A stretch of 64,000 nt of DNA from Plasmodiophora brassicae (lineage: Eukaryota > Endomyxa > Phytomyxea > Plasmodiophorida > Plasmodiophoridae), in assembly GCA_039704465.1 (NCBI GenBank), contig JASFAU010000009.1, positions 930,001-994,000 on the forward strand, given 5' to 3'. Of the stretch, positions 9,250 through 19,404 are shown piece by piece. The notes under the pieces are model-generated. The model was not told the origin of the DNA. It saw only the letters and a program-made list of their open reading frames with translations, and ran no database searches. Numbering within the stretch: the first letter of the stretch is position 1; every line of letters begins with the position of its first letter. The translations under genes were made by a program, and so were the position numbers.

Positions 9250-11664
9250 ATGGCAGGCCGTGCTCACGAGGCGTGGCTCGCTCGGCATGACAACGTGTTT
9301 CGGAAAGCCGATGTGAAGAGCGCTGATGGGGAGACGATGTTTGAATGGGAGGCACGGCCGGACGTCTCTCTTGAGGAGCTGATTGAACATGATGGGACAG
9401 CAGCGCAAGGTCAGACCAATATCCTCTTGACGAGACCGGCCTCGGCAGCCGCATTTCCAGGGTTGCCGAACTTCGATTGCGGTCTAGCGCGTCTCCACAC
9501 TAGCATCGAGCTGATGGTGCCACATGCATCCAGAGTCACCCTGTCGAGCACGTATCCACTTCGTTCTCGAATTGAATCACGCGTTAGGCATTTGAGCGAA
9601 AAGGCGATGTGCCGGCCGCACGCTGACAGCGAAGGCAATGCGCTGACGCCAGTCTCCAGCAGTCCCAAGCCATCTCCGTTTCTGTCCACCCTCGAATCCT
9701 TTTCTTCTGGCGAAAGCCAGCAGGATACCGTCGGTACCGACAAAGACAAGACGTTCGGATTCGCCGCGCATGTCCATTCACCGTCCGTACCGCTGTCAGC
9801 ATCTGACGAACACACATCACCGGCGACGAAGCTTGACGAGATCAGGAGACGTCGCTGGGCTATTCCAGCAACGATTGCCAACGTGGACGTTGGAGCTCTG
9901 GCACTCTCTGCCTACCTTCGCCTGTGCCTGTCGTTGCTGACCGCCACGAATGTAACCCCAGGGGACCGACGTAATGCGCTCCACATAATCCGAACCGCCA
10001 CCTGGCAGTCTGCTATGCTTAGCGCTGTCCTCTACAAGGTAACGTCTACCTGGGCGGTCTGGATATGGCATTTGCCGCAGTGATGGAACTGGTCCACAGG
10101 CGCCGCATGGCATTACGGTGAATCTTGGCGCCAAACTCCTCGACATCCTGACCGCGTCACTGGTCGAGATGCCAAGCACCACCGGGGCTAAACCATTTCT
10201 GGACCAGTGCCAAGACGTCCAGGTTGCTGCCCACGTTGCAACCTCCCTCCTTTCAAAGGCGGTGGACGCCATCCATGCACGTCCTTGGAGCGGACGTCGC
10301 CTAGCGCCAGCTGTAGAATCGATGATGGCGGGTGCCGCTGCCGCATTCGCGGCCGCCATCGACGCCGTGCGACGGATGCGTTATTTAACGCACCTCCTGA
10401 AGGATTCCGCTACGTCTTCCGCTGAGGACGAAACCTCAGGCACGTACCTTCATCGACTGGCGAAGCTCAATGCCGACCTGCAAACGTCCACCCTGGCCGA
10501 CCTCGTCCCCGAACAGTATATTCGCGACCTGCTCCAGTACGACATGGAGCTGGCCGACGACCCTGTAGAGGACATTGGGCACAAGGTATGCCTGTGATCT
10601 CGAGACGCGCATACGATACTGAACCTGTACACGTGCGTGTACAGGCGGGGATCGGTTGCTGCACCGCTCTGGACACGATGCGGATCCATTTGAGGTGGAT
10701 ACTAGCCGACGCGGCGAGCGGTCCGCTCCTGAAAGACTACGTTTGTATGGGCGTGTCAGACCAACCGTCGTTGCGCGCGTCCTACCTAGCCGACATCATC
10801 GCGGGCGCCAAGGTCGGCGCGTTGCGCGTCGGCCTCGAGTCGCGCTTCCGGGAGGCCCAGGTATTCGCCGCCAACGAGCTGATTGAGACACTGGCATGCA
10901 TCGAGGATCCCCCTCGACCTGGACCACGATCGGATGCGCCATCGGCGCCCCGCGTCCTTATCCTGTCCAGCCATTACGTGTACCTAGGCGCATCGTTCAC
11001 CTCGCCGCCCACCTCGTTCGAACGCATCCCCTACGCCGACCTGTACGACACGTACGTTGACGCGACCGGCCAAGAGGTGACGATCGGGTGCGCTGGGCGC
11101 GATGGCAATGCGCGCCTGGTACGCCAGACGTGGGAGCTATGCCCGTTCGGCTGCGTCGACAAGATCCTTGCGGTGGTGACGCGCAAGTGCCGCTTGTTCT
11201 GTTCGCGAATGTGGCACGTGTCGCGCGCACCCGCACCCGGTCCAGGGGTGCGCATCTGCACCCGCGTCGATGTCCAGCAGGACAACGGGACGCTGGTACG
11301 GCGGACGCTGGTCTGGGCGCGCGAACAGCACAACGGGACGCGCCTCGAGATCCTGTACGCTGGTGACGACGAGACCGGGTCACCCGATCTCAGTGGTTCG
11401 CGCTGGAACATCCTGATGACGTTGGGCTGGGTCGATGGGTGCAACGCCGTCGGCGGGTACTTTGCGGTCGACAAGATCGACGCCGTCGAAGTGTCCGACA
11501 CGTCGCGAGCGATCATGACGGTGGGCATCGGGGCCCGAAAACTGACCGTCTTGTTCGTGTGCGACGCCTCCAGGGAGGTATGGCATCGAGCACTGCGAGC
11601 GGCCGCAACCTCGGTGGATCCGAAAGACGAAGCAGGGCGCCGCCCACGTGTATCTTCAATATGA
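9250..11664 (+). CDS. Unknown 764-residue protein with a PH-like C-terminus
   Basis: Three exons, 9250-10038, 10100-10585 and 10645-11664, joined by phase-0 introns of 61 and 59 nt (GTAACG...CCACAG; GTATGC...GTACAG). The first third is Ser/Thr-rich and probably disordered. The middle (from VDVGALALSAYLRLCLSLL) is helical, and the third exon has SYLADIIAGAK and a long alpha/beta region. The last ~100 residues read as beta strands followed by a helix with a Trp (REVWHRALRAAATS), as at the end of PH-like folds. No catalytic motif is seen and I do not recognise the family. Its placement 37 nt after the previous stop leaves almost no room for a separate promoter. Confidence 0.6.
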
Positions 11665-12261
11665 TCGATCGCCACGTCTGGCCGTGCCCGTTATCGTCTC
11701 AGTCAGCCGGCAAAGGTCGAGCCGCGTCCATTGGCAGCAGGCAGAGATAGGCGCGGCAGGTGGTATTCTCGGACACGTCTAAAACGGGATCGCGATATAA
11801 TAGGCGATTGGGGCCGCGCACCGCCTTCCGGCAGGTGTCCTCTCGAATTATACGCAGCACGCTAGATTGCCAGCGAGCGATTCGTTTCAAGGCACCACCC
11901 CCGTCGGACTGGGCGAGAGGCGCGCGCGCGTGCCCCACCGCCGAGATTTTCACACCGAGTACCTGCATCGCAGCGTCGTCGTCGATGACGACCTGCGCCA
12001 AGTGCCATGGCGCCCTGGAGCCCCAGCACAAGTTCTGCATGTCGGGCCATCCCATCGCGCGTGTGTTCGCAGAACACCTGGACTGACTGACGCCCCCCGT
12101 GTCCCTGCAACAGTCATTGCGGTGCCCCACAGAGCGCGCGCTCGACGCCGACGACGTCGCCGGTCGTAACTCGTGGCCCGAACCGTGCCGTTCCACCAGC
12201 GCCGTCCCCGTCGCCGAATAACGGAGACCGATCGGCTGCGGTCGTCGCTGCTGATCCCGCC
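11665..12261. other. Intergenic, with a possible small zinc-binding ORF
   Basis: About 600 nt. The plus frame open to 12086 ends with a segment TTCAKCHGALEPQHKFC, a CxxC followed by FC as in zinc ribbons. A second CxxC is incomplete (CMSGH), so a real gene is doubtful. The rest shows no family signal and should include the promoter of the CH-domain gene. Confidence 0.25.
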
Positions 12262-15001
12262 ATGGAGGCGTCCGTTCGCCGCTGGATCGAGATGATGATC
12301 GGGGAGCCGCTGGCGCAGGGCGGCCTGTGCTCCGTCCTCAAGAGCGGCATCCACCTATGCAAGCTCGTTAATCGTATCCGCCCGGACATGATCAGGAAGG
12401 TCAACCTGGTGTCGCAGCCGTTCCTCGAGTTCGAGAACGTGAACCAGTTCGTCTGGGCTGCCAGGGCCCTGGGGCTGCAGAAGAACGACGTCATCCAGGC
12501 CACCGACCTTGTCGAGAACCCGCGCCCGGACCGCCTTGTATCCTGCCTGGTTGCTCTCGCCGCCATCACCGACGTCATCGCCCCAACGCTTCCCAAACTA
12601 TCGAAAGCGAGCGGGTCGCCCGCACCATCAGTCGCAACGACGAAAGAGGCGAACGCTCAGCAACTGCCACCATCGTCGACGCCCCTGACTGTCGTCGTCG
12701 ATGAGACGCTGTCGCTGCCGGCAGAGTCGCCTTCCCGTCGCCGAACGCCAAGCATTGCCCTGCAGCGGACCGTCGACGAGCTGCGCGAACAACAGGCGGC
12801 ACTGGCTCGCGAGCAGGAAGCGCGCATCGCCGTCCAACAGCAGATGTCGGAGGCGGAACGCCAGCGCCAGGCGGCGCTCGCCGAGATCAACCACCTTCGC
12901 GAGCGCCTTCGCCGCGTCGAACTGGAAAACCAGATCCTGGAGAAGAAAGCGGCCGCCGACCGCGCCGAGGCCGTCGAACAGCAACAGGCGGCCGTCCTAT
13001 CCGCCACGGCCGCCATCGAGTCGCGCCTCATCGAGGAGCATCAGGCGGAGCTCGCGCTCCTGTCCGCCCGCGCCGAACAGGCCCAGGCGGAACGCGAGCG
13101 CAGGATGCGCGATGAGTCGCGGGCGATCACGCAGCAGCGCCAGCCGTCGCTGCTGATCGCCCAGCAGCGGATCGTCGAGCTGGAGCGCTCCCAGTCGACG
13201 TCGACGGAGGAGATCGAGCGGATCCGCGAAGAGTGCCGCGTGCAGATCGCCGTCGAGACGGAGAGGTAGGTAGCTTCGGAGTTGTTTATGCAGACGATGC
13301 GGAATATTAGGGCGCACTCATAATGTTGTACAGGGTGCGCTTGGAGGCGGACCAGCGGGCGCTGGAGCAGGTGCGGCTGCAGACAGAGCAGGCGCAGCGG
13401 GACATGAGCGCCCAGGTGGAGTTGCAGTGCGCCGCCGAGCTTCGCAAGGTGCAGGCGGCGTTCGATGCCGAGATGCAGGAGCGGGCGGCGGCGCTGACCG
13501 CCGAGAGCGAGGCGCGCGAGGCGGCCATGCGCGCCAGGCTCGCCGAGGAGCTGGAGCGTGCAAAGTCGCTCGGGAACGCGCTGGAAGAGGAGCGCTGCGC
13601 GCGAGAGCGATTCGAACGCGAACGCGATGCCCTGCGTCGTGACATCGACATGCAGCGGCAGGCGGTTGCCAGCGAGCAGGGCGTGCTTCAGGCCGATCGC
13701 GAGGCACGTCTGCGGAAGGAGTTCGACGACGAGCTGCAGCGCATGAAGAGCGTCCTGGAGCAGCGTGTCCGGTCGGAGGAAGCGCGTCGTGTCGAAGAGC
13801 GCCGCGAAATGGAGGAGCGCCACCGTGCCGAGGAGCGCAAACTCGTTGCGGCCAACGCCCAGCTGGTCGAGGCCGAAGCGAAACTTCGCGCATCGTCCGC
13901 CGAAGAGCGCGCCGCGCTCGAACAGGCGGTGGCGAACCTGAAAGCCGCCGTCAAGCAGTCGGAAGGCGCGGCTCGCGTCCGCGCCGCCGTCGAAGCGGAA
14001 CGCGATCGGTTCCAGACGCGCATCGCTGAACTTGAAGCAGAACGGTACGTTGGAAAGGCGTTCGTACGAGCGTCGGTAGGCTCACCGCGATGGTTCACAG
14101 GGCGAAAGCGGATGCGGCGTACGAACAGCAACTGCAGGCGTCGCGTGCCGAAGCGGAAGCGAACCGTAAGGCGCTGGAGCGGATGCGCGTCGAGGTGCTC
14201 GAAGGCAAGAACAGCCTTCGCGAGTACCAGGCGCAACTGGCCGACGTGCAGCGCGACCAGGCGCAGCGCAACGACGACCGGATCGTGGAGCTGGAAGACG
14301 CCGTCCGGGCATCGGCGGCTCTGGCGAACCACCTGCGCGCCGAGCTCGCCGACTGCAACGAGCGCCTGGGCGCTGAGCAGAAACGCGCCCAGGCGCTACT
14401 GGACGACGTCACGCACCTTCGCGGTGCGACGGCCGCACCCGCCCAGGAGCTGTCGCACCTGCAGGCCCAGCTCGCCGAGGAGCGCGCCGCTCGCGCCAAG
14501 GCCGACGACGAGGTCCGGCGGCTAACGAAGGCGATTGGAACAGCGACGAACGCGGTAGAAGGTGAACGTGCGCAGTGTGCCGTGCCGGCGCCGCCTGCAC
14601 CGCTGGCACCTCCTGCGGCGGGCGTGCCACCTCCTCCACCACCCCCGCCGCCGGCAGGTGCTCCGCCACCGCCACCACCTCCAGCAGCAGCGGGTGGCGC
14701 CGGTGGGCTTGCAGCGGCGCTGAAGGACCGGCCTGCGTTGAGGAAGGCGCCCGATTCGTCGGCGTCGAGTTCGAGCTCGGCGGGGAGCAACGCCAACTCC
14801 GACCTGATGGCGGCCATCAGGGCCGGGGCCAAGCTGAAGAGCGCAGCGAACCGGGTGCTGCCCCCGCCGAAAGCGAGCCCGGTGACCGCGAAACCGTCCG
14901 GCGGCGGCAGGGACATGATGGGCATGATGAACATCGCGCAGATCGCGGCGCAGAAGGCGGCGGCCAGGAAGAAGCGCGTCGAGCTGGGCGACACCCAGTA
15001 G
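12262..15001 (+). CDS. Calponin-homology / coiled-coil / polyproline / WH2 protein
   Basis: Three exons, 12262-13265, 13334-14044 and 14101-15001, with introns of 68 and 56 nt restoring frame in phase 2; 871 residues. Residues about 5-105 form a single CH domain (RWIEMMIGE...GIHLCKLVNRIRP...FVWAARALGL...DLVENPRPDRLVSCLVALA), which binds actin or microtubules. A Ser/Pro linker is followed by a very long Glu/Arg/Ala coiled coil (about 160-730). Next come a profilin-type polyproline tract near 760-785, two candidate G-actin modules (AAALKDRPALRKA and SDLMAAIRAGAKLKSA, the latter a good WH2 match), and a Gly/Met-rich tail. It reads as a dimeric actin-filament assembly or scaffold factor. A formin FH2 domain is absent. 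Function is inferred from domains. Confidence 0.85.
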
Positions 15002-15040
15002 GAGCAGTCAATACACATGTGCAGAAGCACGCGGGACGCC

Positions 15041-15305
15041 GACTGTGGTGCGATTGGCGCGTTCCACAGTGCCGTTTGTCCATGGGCAGTACGCCGGCGT
15101 AACATTATGCTGGACGTCTCGCAGTCGGGTGAGCTCCTTGATGAGTTCGGCGGTGAAGTGTGATACGCCATCGGTGAACAAGGTGTTCAGTTTTGACGTC
15201 CGCAATCCACTAGAATAATGCTTCTGCGTACTGCCATGGGCAAACGGCACTGTGGAACGCGCCAATCGCACCCTAGCCGGCATTCTACGATGCGTTCCCA
15301 GCGAG
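15041..15305. mobile_element. Two head-opposed fragments of a retroelement integrase
   Basis: On the minus strand, 15190 down to 15045 encodes the end of an rve integrase core (FTDGVSHFTAEL...TPAYCPW then NGTVERANRT). On the plus strand, 15222-15310 encodes PWANGTVERANRT again and continues into LAGILRCVPSEGQ. The shared 46-nt core (15047-15092 against 15228-15272) matches as an inverted repeat with about one indel and one substitution. NGxVER-N is the hallmark at the end of the integrase catalytic core of Ty3/gypsy and related elements. Both pieces are isolated and without open frames beyond, so they are dead fragments. Confidence 0.7.
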
Positions 15306-15326
15306 GGGCAGATCGTGTTTTCTCTA

Positions 15327-15935
15327 CTATTCCAAGGGGGTCCAGCCATCTCCCTCCCCATCCCATGCGTCGTACTCTTGTCCCAATAAGCTGTCATTGG
15401 CAATCGCTGATAGTACTGCCGTTGTTGTGCTTGTGCATATGGCATCTGGCAGTAGTGGAAATCCTGTCATTGCGTGCAGTAGAGGGGTAGGTGTGGAGCG
15501 GAACGCACCAGCGCATGCTCTCATGTACTCATTGTGTGCAATTTCTAACGGGCGAAGTACGCTTTTCATTTATTTCCCAGTTTCCGCTCCTAGTATCGGC
15601 AGGTAGTAGTTTAGTTTCCCCCAATGAATCGTTTGCATATTTGATATGGTATGTCTTGATGGGGAAATTGTATTTTAGGAGTGACATGCGCGCGACTGCT
15701 CTGCACCTTTGTCTGATATTGGCCGCTATGCCTGTGAGGTCCATTATCATCATCCCGCTTCTGTCTTCCTCATTTGCGCGCAACGTGATCATTCCCAGGT
15801 ACTTTATTTCTGGGGCCGTCGTTATTCTGATTTTATTCGCGTCACGCGCTTCTTCTAGCCTCTTGTTATGGGGTGGGAACTCATCCGGTGCTCGGGTGGG
15901 GTTCCAGGCGCCATGCGGTTAGTGATTTCTGCAGC
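15327..15935 (-). mobile_element. Decayed non-LTR (LINE) reverse-transcriptase C-terminal region
   Basis: Reading the minus strand from about 15935: ITTAPEIKYLGMITL, a form of the RT block xxKYLGVxL, leads into IRQRCRAVARMSLLKY. After a frame change comes LEIAHNEYMRACAGAFRST followed by PTPLLHAMTGFPLLP, the post-RT pattern of I/Jockey-type LINEs (ALR..LGAFRSTP...L..L.G.PPL). The frame is broken near 15530-15560, and neither the catalytic FADD box nor endonuclease is present here. It is a relic of about 600 nt next to integrase pieces of another element class. Confidence 0.55.
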
Positions 15936-16001
15936 TTGGTTGAGTTTTATTGCGTGAATGGAGCCTTCGGATGGTGACGTCTTCAGAACTCATTGATTGT
16001 C

Positions 16002-16990
16002 TTGGACCGGTGGAGGCATCTGGTATAGACGTGCGTATTAGCTGAGCAGGTGATGCAGATGGTGAGCTTGCTCTGCTTTTCGGCCTCCGGGGTCCCGCCC
16101 GGCATTCGATGGACTTGCATGTGCGACAGACGATGCTAGTGTTCGCGCGGCATTGTTTGATTCGCCATTGCATTTTTCCCGCTCGGATTCTCTTGGCCTT
16201 GGCCACTGTATCCGCTTCCCGAAGCTGGCAATTGCATGGTTTCCGGAGTTCGTCTGTGTGATATTGTAGGGCGCCGGCTGTCCTGGGTAGCCGATCGACA
16301 ATATGTCATCGATGTCGTGGACCGAGCAGCTATGCTGCACCAGCGGCTCCCCGGGCTGCAGCACTTCAATCTCACATCGAACATCAGCAAGGGAAGCGCC
16401 CGAACGAATTCCTGCTACACGGTTTAAAAAAGGGTACAAACTCAACACATACCCAGCCAGCACACCTCGTCACATTTGCACATCTCAGACCCCCCATGGT
16501 GCAGGCCAATATCGGGCTATACACGGAGCGGCTCAGGCGATCGGTGCCGAATGTCGCCCAGGCCCGTCGCACCACTGACAGATTATCATTTACAACTGCT
16601 CGGTCCACGACATCGATGACATATTGTCGATCGGCTACCCAGGACAGCCGACGCCGCCCAGATCGCGCTGACGGCGTCGCAGGTGCTGTGGACCGAGGAG
16701 GTCGAGTCGCAGTTCGCAATATCACTCAGACGAACTCCGGAAACCATGCAATTGCCAGCTTCGCGACTAAGGAGGAAGCGGATACAGTGGCCAAGGCCAA
16801 GAGAATCCGAGTGGGAAAAATGCAATGGCGAATCAAACAATGCCGCGCGAACACTGGCATCGTCTGTCGCACATGCAAGTCCATCGAATGCCGGGACCCC
16901 GGAGGCCGAAAAGCAGAGCAAGCTCACCATCTGCATCACCTGCTCAGCTAACACGCACTTCTATACCAGATGCCCCCACCGGTCCAGCAG
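16002..16990. repeat. Large imperfect inverted repeat made of a gag/ORF1-like fragment
   Basis: Left arm about 16002-16327 and right arm about 16596-16990 read the same in opposite directions. For example, the left strand reads TGGTATAGACGTGCGTATT and the right arm holds its complement with two changes. The arms differ by scattered substitutions, and the right arm has an extra stretch near 16648-16715. Coding on the right arm (plus) gives a non-LTR gag-like segment, FATKEEADTVAKAKRIR..., and in a neighbouring frame a zinc knuckle CITCSANTHFYTRC (CX2CX4HX4C). The left arm gives the same on the minus strand. The loop is about 270 nt. Confidence 0.7.
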
Positions 16991-17311
16991 TTCCAGATCA
17001 GGGTCTCTTGGTCAGGCTTCGATGTGCTCGAAGCCACTTGGGAATCTGCAGCCTTCATCTGCGAAGACGTACCGCAACTGGCACCACGTGTAGACCGGAC
17101 CGCCCGAGGATATGGTGTACTGCTTGAGGATCCAGACGAGCAGGACCGATTCGAACATGAGAAGCAGGTTATGGAAATGGGCCAACGGGGTATTCAGAAC
17201 AGCATGCAAGCTGCGGCGGCGATAGTGACCAGCAGAGCACTGAACGTAGACAGACTTGCTGCAGACGTCGACGCCGGCCTGGCCACACGTCACACACATT
17301 ACACATTCTAA
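16960..17311 (+). mobile_element. Chromodomain-like tail of a Ty3/gypsy (chromovirus-type) element
   Basis: The plus frame reads QIRVSWSGFDVLEATWE and then SAAFICEDVPQL, the second half of a chromodomain (VxWxGF....TWEP....D.P.L) as fused behind integrase in chromoviruses. No start, integrase or RT is attached, and the frame ends at 17311. The fragment directly follows the gag-like right arm, so it either belongs to the same mosaic or was inserted beside it. Confidence 0.45.
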
Positions 17312-17772
17312 AGCTATTCGGCACGTTCAGCAGCACTCGCCCGGCGTGGGCACCTTCCCGCAGCAGTTGGCCAATTTGGCGCGCGTAATCGCCTGCCCAC
17401 CTGCACACAGGCGTAGTCACTGGTTCGCTGACTGTGGCCGTCTTCGAAACAGGCGTCACATATCGACAGCGACGCATGCGTCGCCGAGTGCCGGGACCTG
17501 GTCCGTCAGATGAAGAAGGAATATCGCCGAAAGGGCTAGCAGCTGAGGAACGTCCAGATAGGGCAACCAGGCAACCACCCATCGAAGCTACGTACAAGAC
17601 AAAACTTTGCGCTCGCCAGCCGTACTTTGCGCGCGCCAACCCGTCCAACGCCCAACGATGCGCAAGTTGTCGGCGTACCGTTCCCCGTGCTCGATGCCGT
17701 GGCGGACCGCGGAGTGCGCGACCATTGCGGCTTGTTGGTGAGCTGTAGCGCGAAGAGCAATGAGCAGTATCC
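17312..17772. other. Unassigned stretch in the transposon-rich block
   Basis: Short overlapping frames only; one minus frame has Cys pairs (FRMCNVCDVWPG). A local duplication of about 20 nt (GCGCTCGCCAGCCGTACTTT / GCGCGCGCCAACCCGT) is visible near 17608-17645. No gene is supported. Confidence 0.35.
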
Positions 17773-17858
17773 GCATCGAGGAGGTGGATATCAGGGTCGC
17801 ATCGAGGAGGTGGATATCAGGGTCGCATCGAGGAGGTGGATATCAGGGTCGCATCTAG
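17773..17858 (+). repeat. 26-nt tandem repeat, 3.3 copies
   Basis: The unit beginning GCATCGAGGAGGTGGATATC is repeated exactly at 17773, 17799 and 17825, with a fourth partial copy at 17851. The period of 26 is not a multiple of three, so it cannot be a protein repeat in one frame. There are no spacers. Confidence 0.9.
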
Positions 17859-18099
17859 GAAATTCCTTTGGTACGCGTTCTGGCCGTTGATATACTACAG
17901 ACAACCACGTCTGACGGAGTTCGAACCGAAGCCGCAGGCCTGGATCTGGTGCCTTGTGGTGCGGGCGGAGCGGGCTTATCGTCGTGGTGCAAGGGATCTT
18001 GGAGGCCCGCCATGCGATGAGATCGACGTACATGTCACATCTTCGCTGCGTTGACCAAAACACCGCCTGGGGGACACCAGATCTGGGGTACATCCTCGC

Positions 18100-18530
18100 T
18101 TGCTAACATGTGCTGGCCGCGCTTCAAATGATGTGGGACAGGTATCCTCCGTACAAGGAAATCCTGTCACCCCAGAAATGGACGACAAAGGCAGGAGCCG
18201 GCAGCCGTTTAAGCCACGTTCCGATACCAAGGCCTTCACCAGCCGCGCCCTGGTCCTCAGTCAGCATTCAACGCTCCCGAACCACTGCAGCACGTACACG
18301 CCGCAGTTGCACGTGTTTGTTTGCTTGTTGGCGTATTTGTATAGGCCTCGGTGGCTGGCGCACCACAGCAGGTCGTCACAGCTCTTCGGCAGCCTGCCCT
18401 GCGGTGAACTGGATTCAACGGTACATCTTAGTTCGCGTACCGGGGCAAACGGACACGTGGAACTGCGGCGTCTACGTGCTGCAGTGGTTCGAGAGCGTTC
18501 TGTGGGAGATGAGCGGGGGCGCCTAAACGT
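18100..18530. mobile_element. Ulp1-like (C48) cysteine protease fragments in inverted pair
   Basis: The plus strand near 18430-18505 encodes VPGQTDTWNCGVYVLQWFE, the DCG/NCG catalytic-Cys block of Ulp1/SENP-type proteases. The minus strand near 18322-18272 encodes KQTNTCNCGVYVLQWFGS, a diverged copy in opposite orientation; the arms are about 50 nt long. The catalytic His-Asp part is not recognisable. Ulp1 domains of this kind are often carried by MULE, CACTA and other DNA transposons, so I read these as transposon debris. Confidence 0.5.
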
Positions 18531-18609
18531 CTGGAACCCGGTCACCTGACAATGATGCGGCTGTACTACATGACGATGACTTGTGGTTACGATCACCGAC
18601 GTCTGTAAA

Positions 18610-19404
18610 TCATCCGAACGAATCTACAGTCCTGCGCAGGGCGTTGTTCCGACAGTCGCTGACGTAAATGACCGGTGACGTGGCCGTCTCGTCGATCGCA
18701 ATGCCAGACGGCTGATGGAACTCGGCTGATTCGTCAGGGCCATCCCGGTACCCGCTTGTGCCGTTGCCCGCGATTACGGTCCCTGTCCCGTCCAGCGTGG
18801 CTTGCGGAATCCGTTTGGCGATCGAGTCGGCAACGTGATGCATGTTTGTGGCCCGGTCAAAGACGATCCCCGCTGGGCCCCGCATCGAAGATGGCTCCGT
18901 CAACGTCGAGACCGCACCCGCCGGGGTGACCTTCCGGATGCAGGCGTTGCCGTAATCGGTGACGTACAAGTTCCCCGACGGGTCCTGCGCGACGTCGACT
19001 GGGCTCAACAGCGAACCGCTGCCGGCTATCGTGACGGCCGACAGGGATTGTCTCCCCTCAGTTGCAGTCGGGTCCAATGGCGGGCCAATGGGCCAACCTG
19101 ACCTCACGTCCGTGCGCTCAGCTGACAAGGCGTGCACCCGTCCTTCTTCGCAGGACGCCTCCTTGAAGGCGGCGTTGAACCGGATCGATGGCGAACACAC
19201 TCCCGTTGCTGGCGCTGGTATCGAACCATCGGGCTGAAAAGGACCCCAGACTGATGATTCGCAGTTGTCTTCGGATGATGATTCCGAGATAGGCCAGCGC
19301 TGAGGTGCACCATCACTCACCCGCCTCCAACTGTAGCAGGTGGCGGTGGCCGCGTCCCAGCACTCAGTACAGTTTAGTGAACAACGAATCGCGGGTGATG
19401 GCAC
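18610..19404 (-). pseudogene. NHL-repeat (beta-propeller) protein, 5' end missing
   Basis: The minus frame contains NHL repeats: SPVDVAQDPSGNLYVTDYGN then CIRKVTPAGAVSTL, GPAGIVFDRATNMHHVADS, and QPSGIAIDE...VIYVSDCRNNALRR. The N-terminal part is Cys-rich (CSLNCTECWDAATATC), as in secreted or extracellular proteins. The open frame starts without an ATG at 19404. The upstream side is immediately occupied by the CCCH gene, whose 3' end (19364) it overlaps, so an N-terminal exon with a signal peptide is missing. Only three repeats remain, too few for a closed propeller. It borders the transposon block and is probably a truncated gene; unusual splicing is the alternative. Confidence 0.5.

Noticed and set aside
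12262..15001. Formin
   Set aside because: Polyproline and a coiled coil are present, but no FH2 domain; CH and WH2-like motifs explain the ends better.
14095..15171. 358-codon minus ORF opposite the WH2 protein
   Set aside because: Antisense of coiled-coil and proline codons, giving Ser/Ala/Arg-rich nonsense.
15041..16990. Inverted pairs as whole-genome-amplification chimeras
   Set aside because: Such chimeras have identical arms; here the arms carry many substitutions and indels, so they are old genomic structures. Assembly error is still to be excluded by long reads.
17773..17858. Possible CRISPR array
   Set aside because: Direct head-to-tail 26-nt units without spacers in eukaryotic DNA; a plain tandem repeat.
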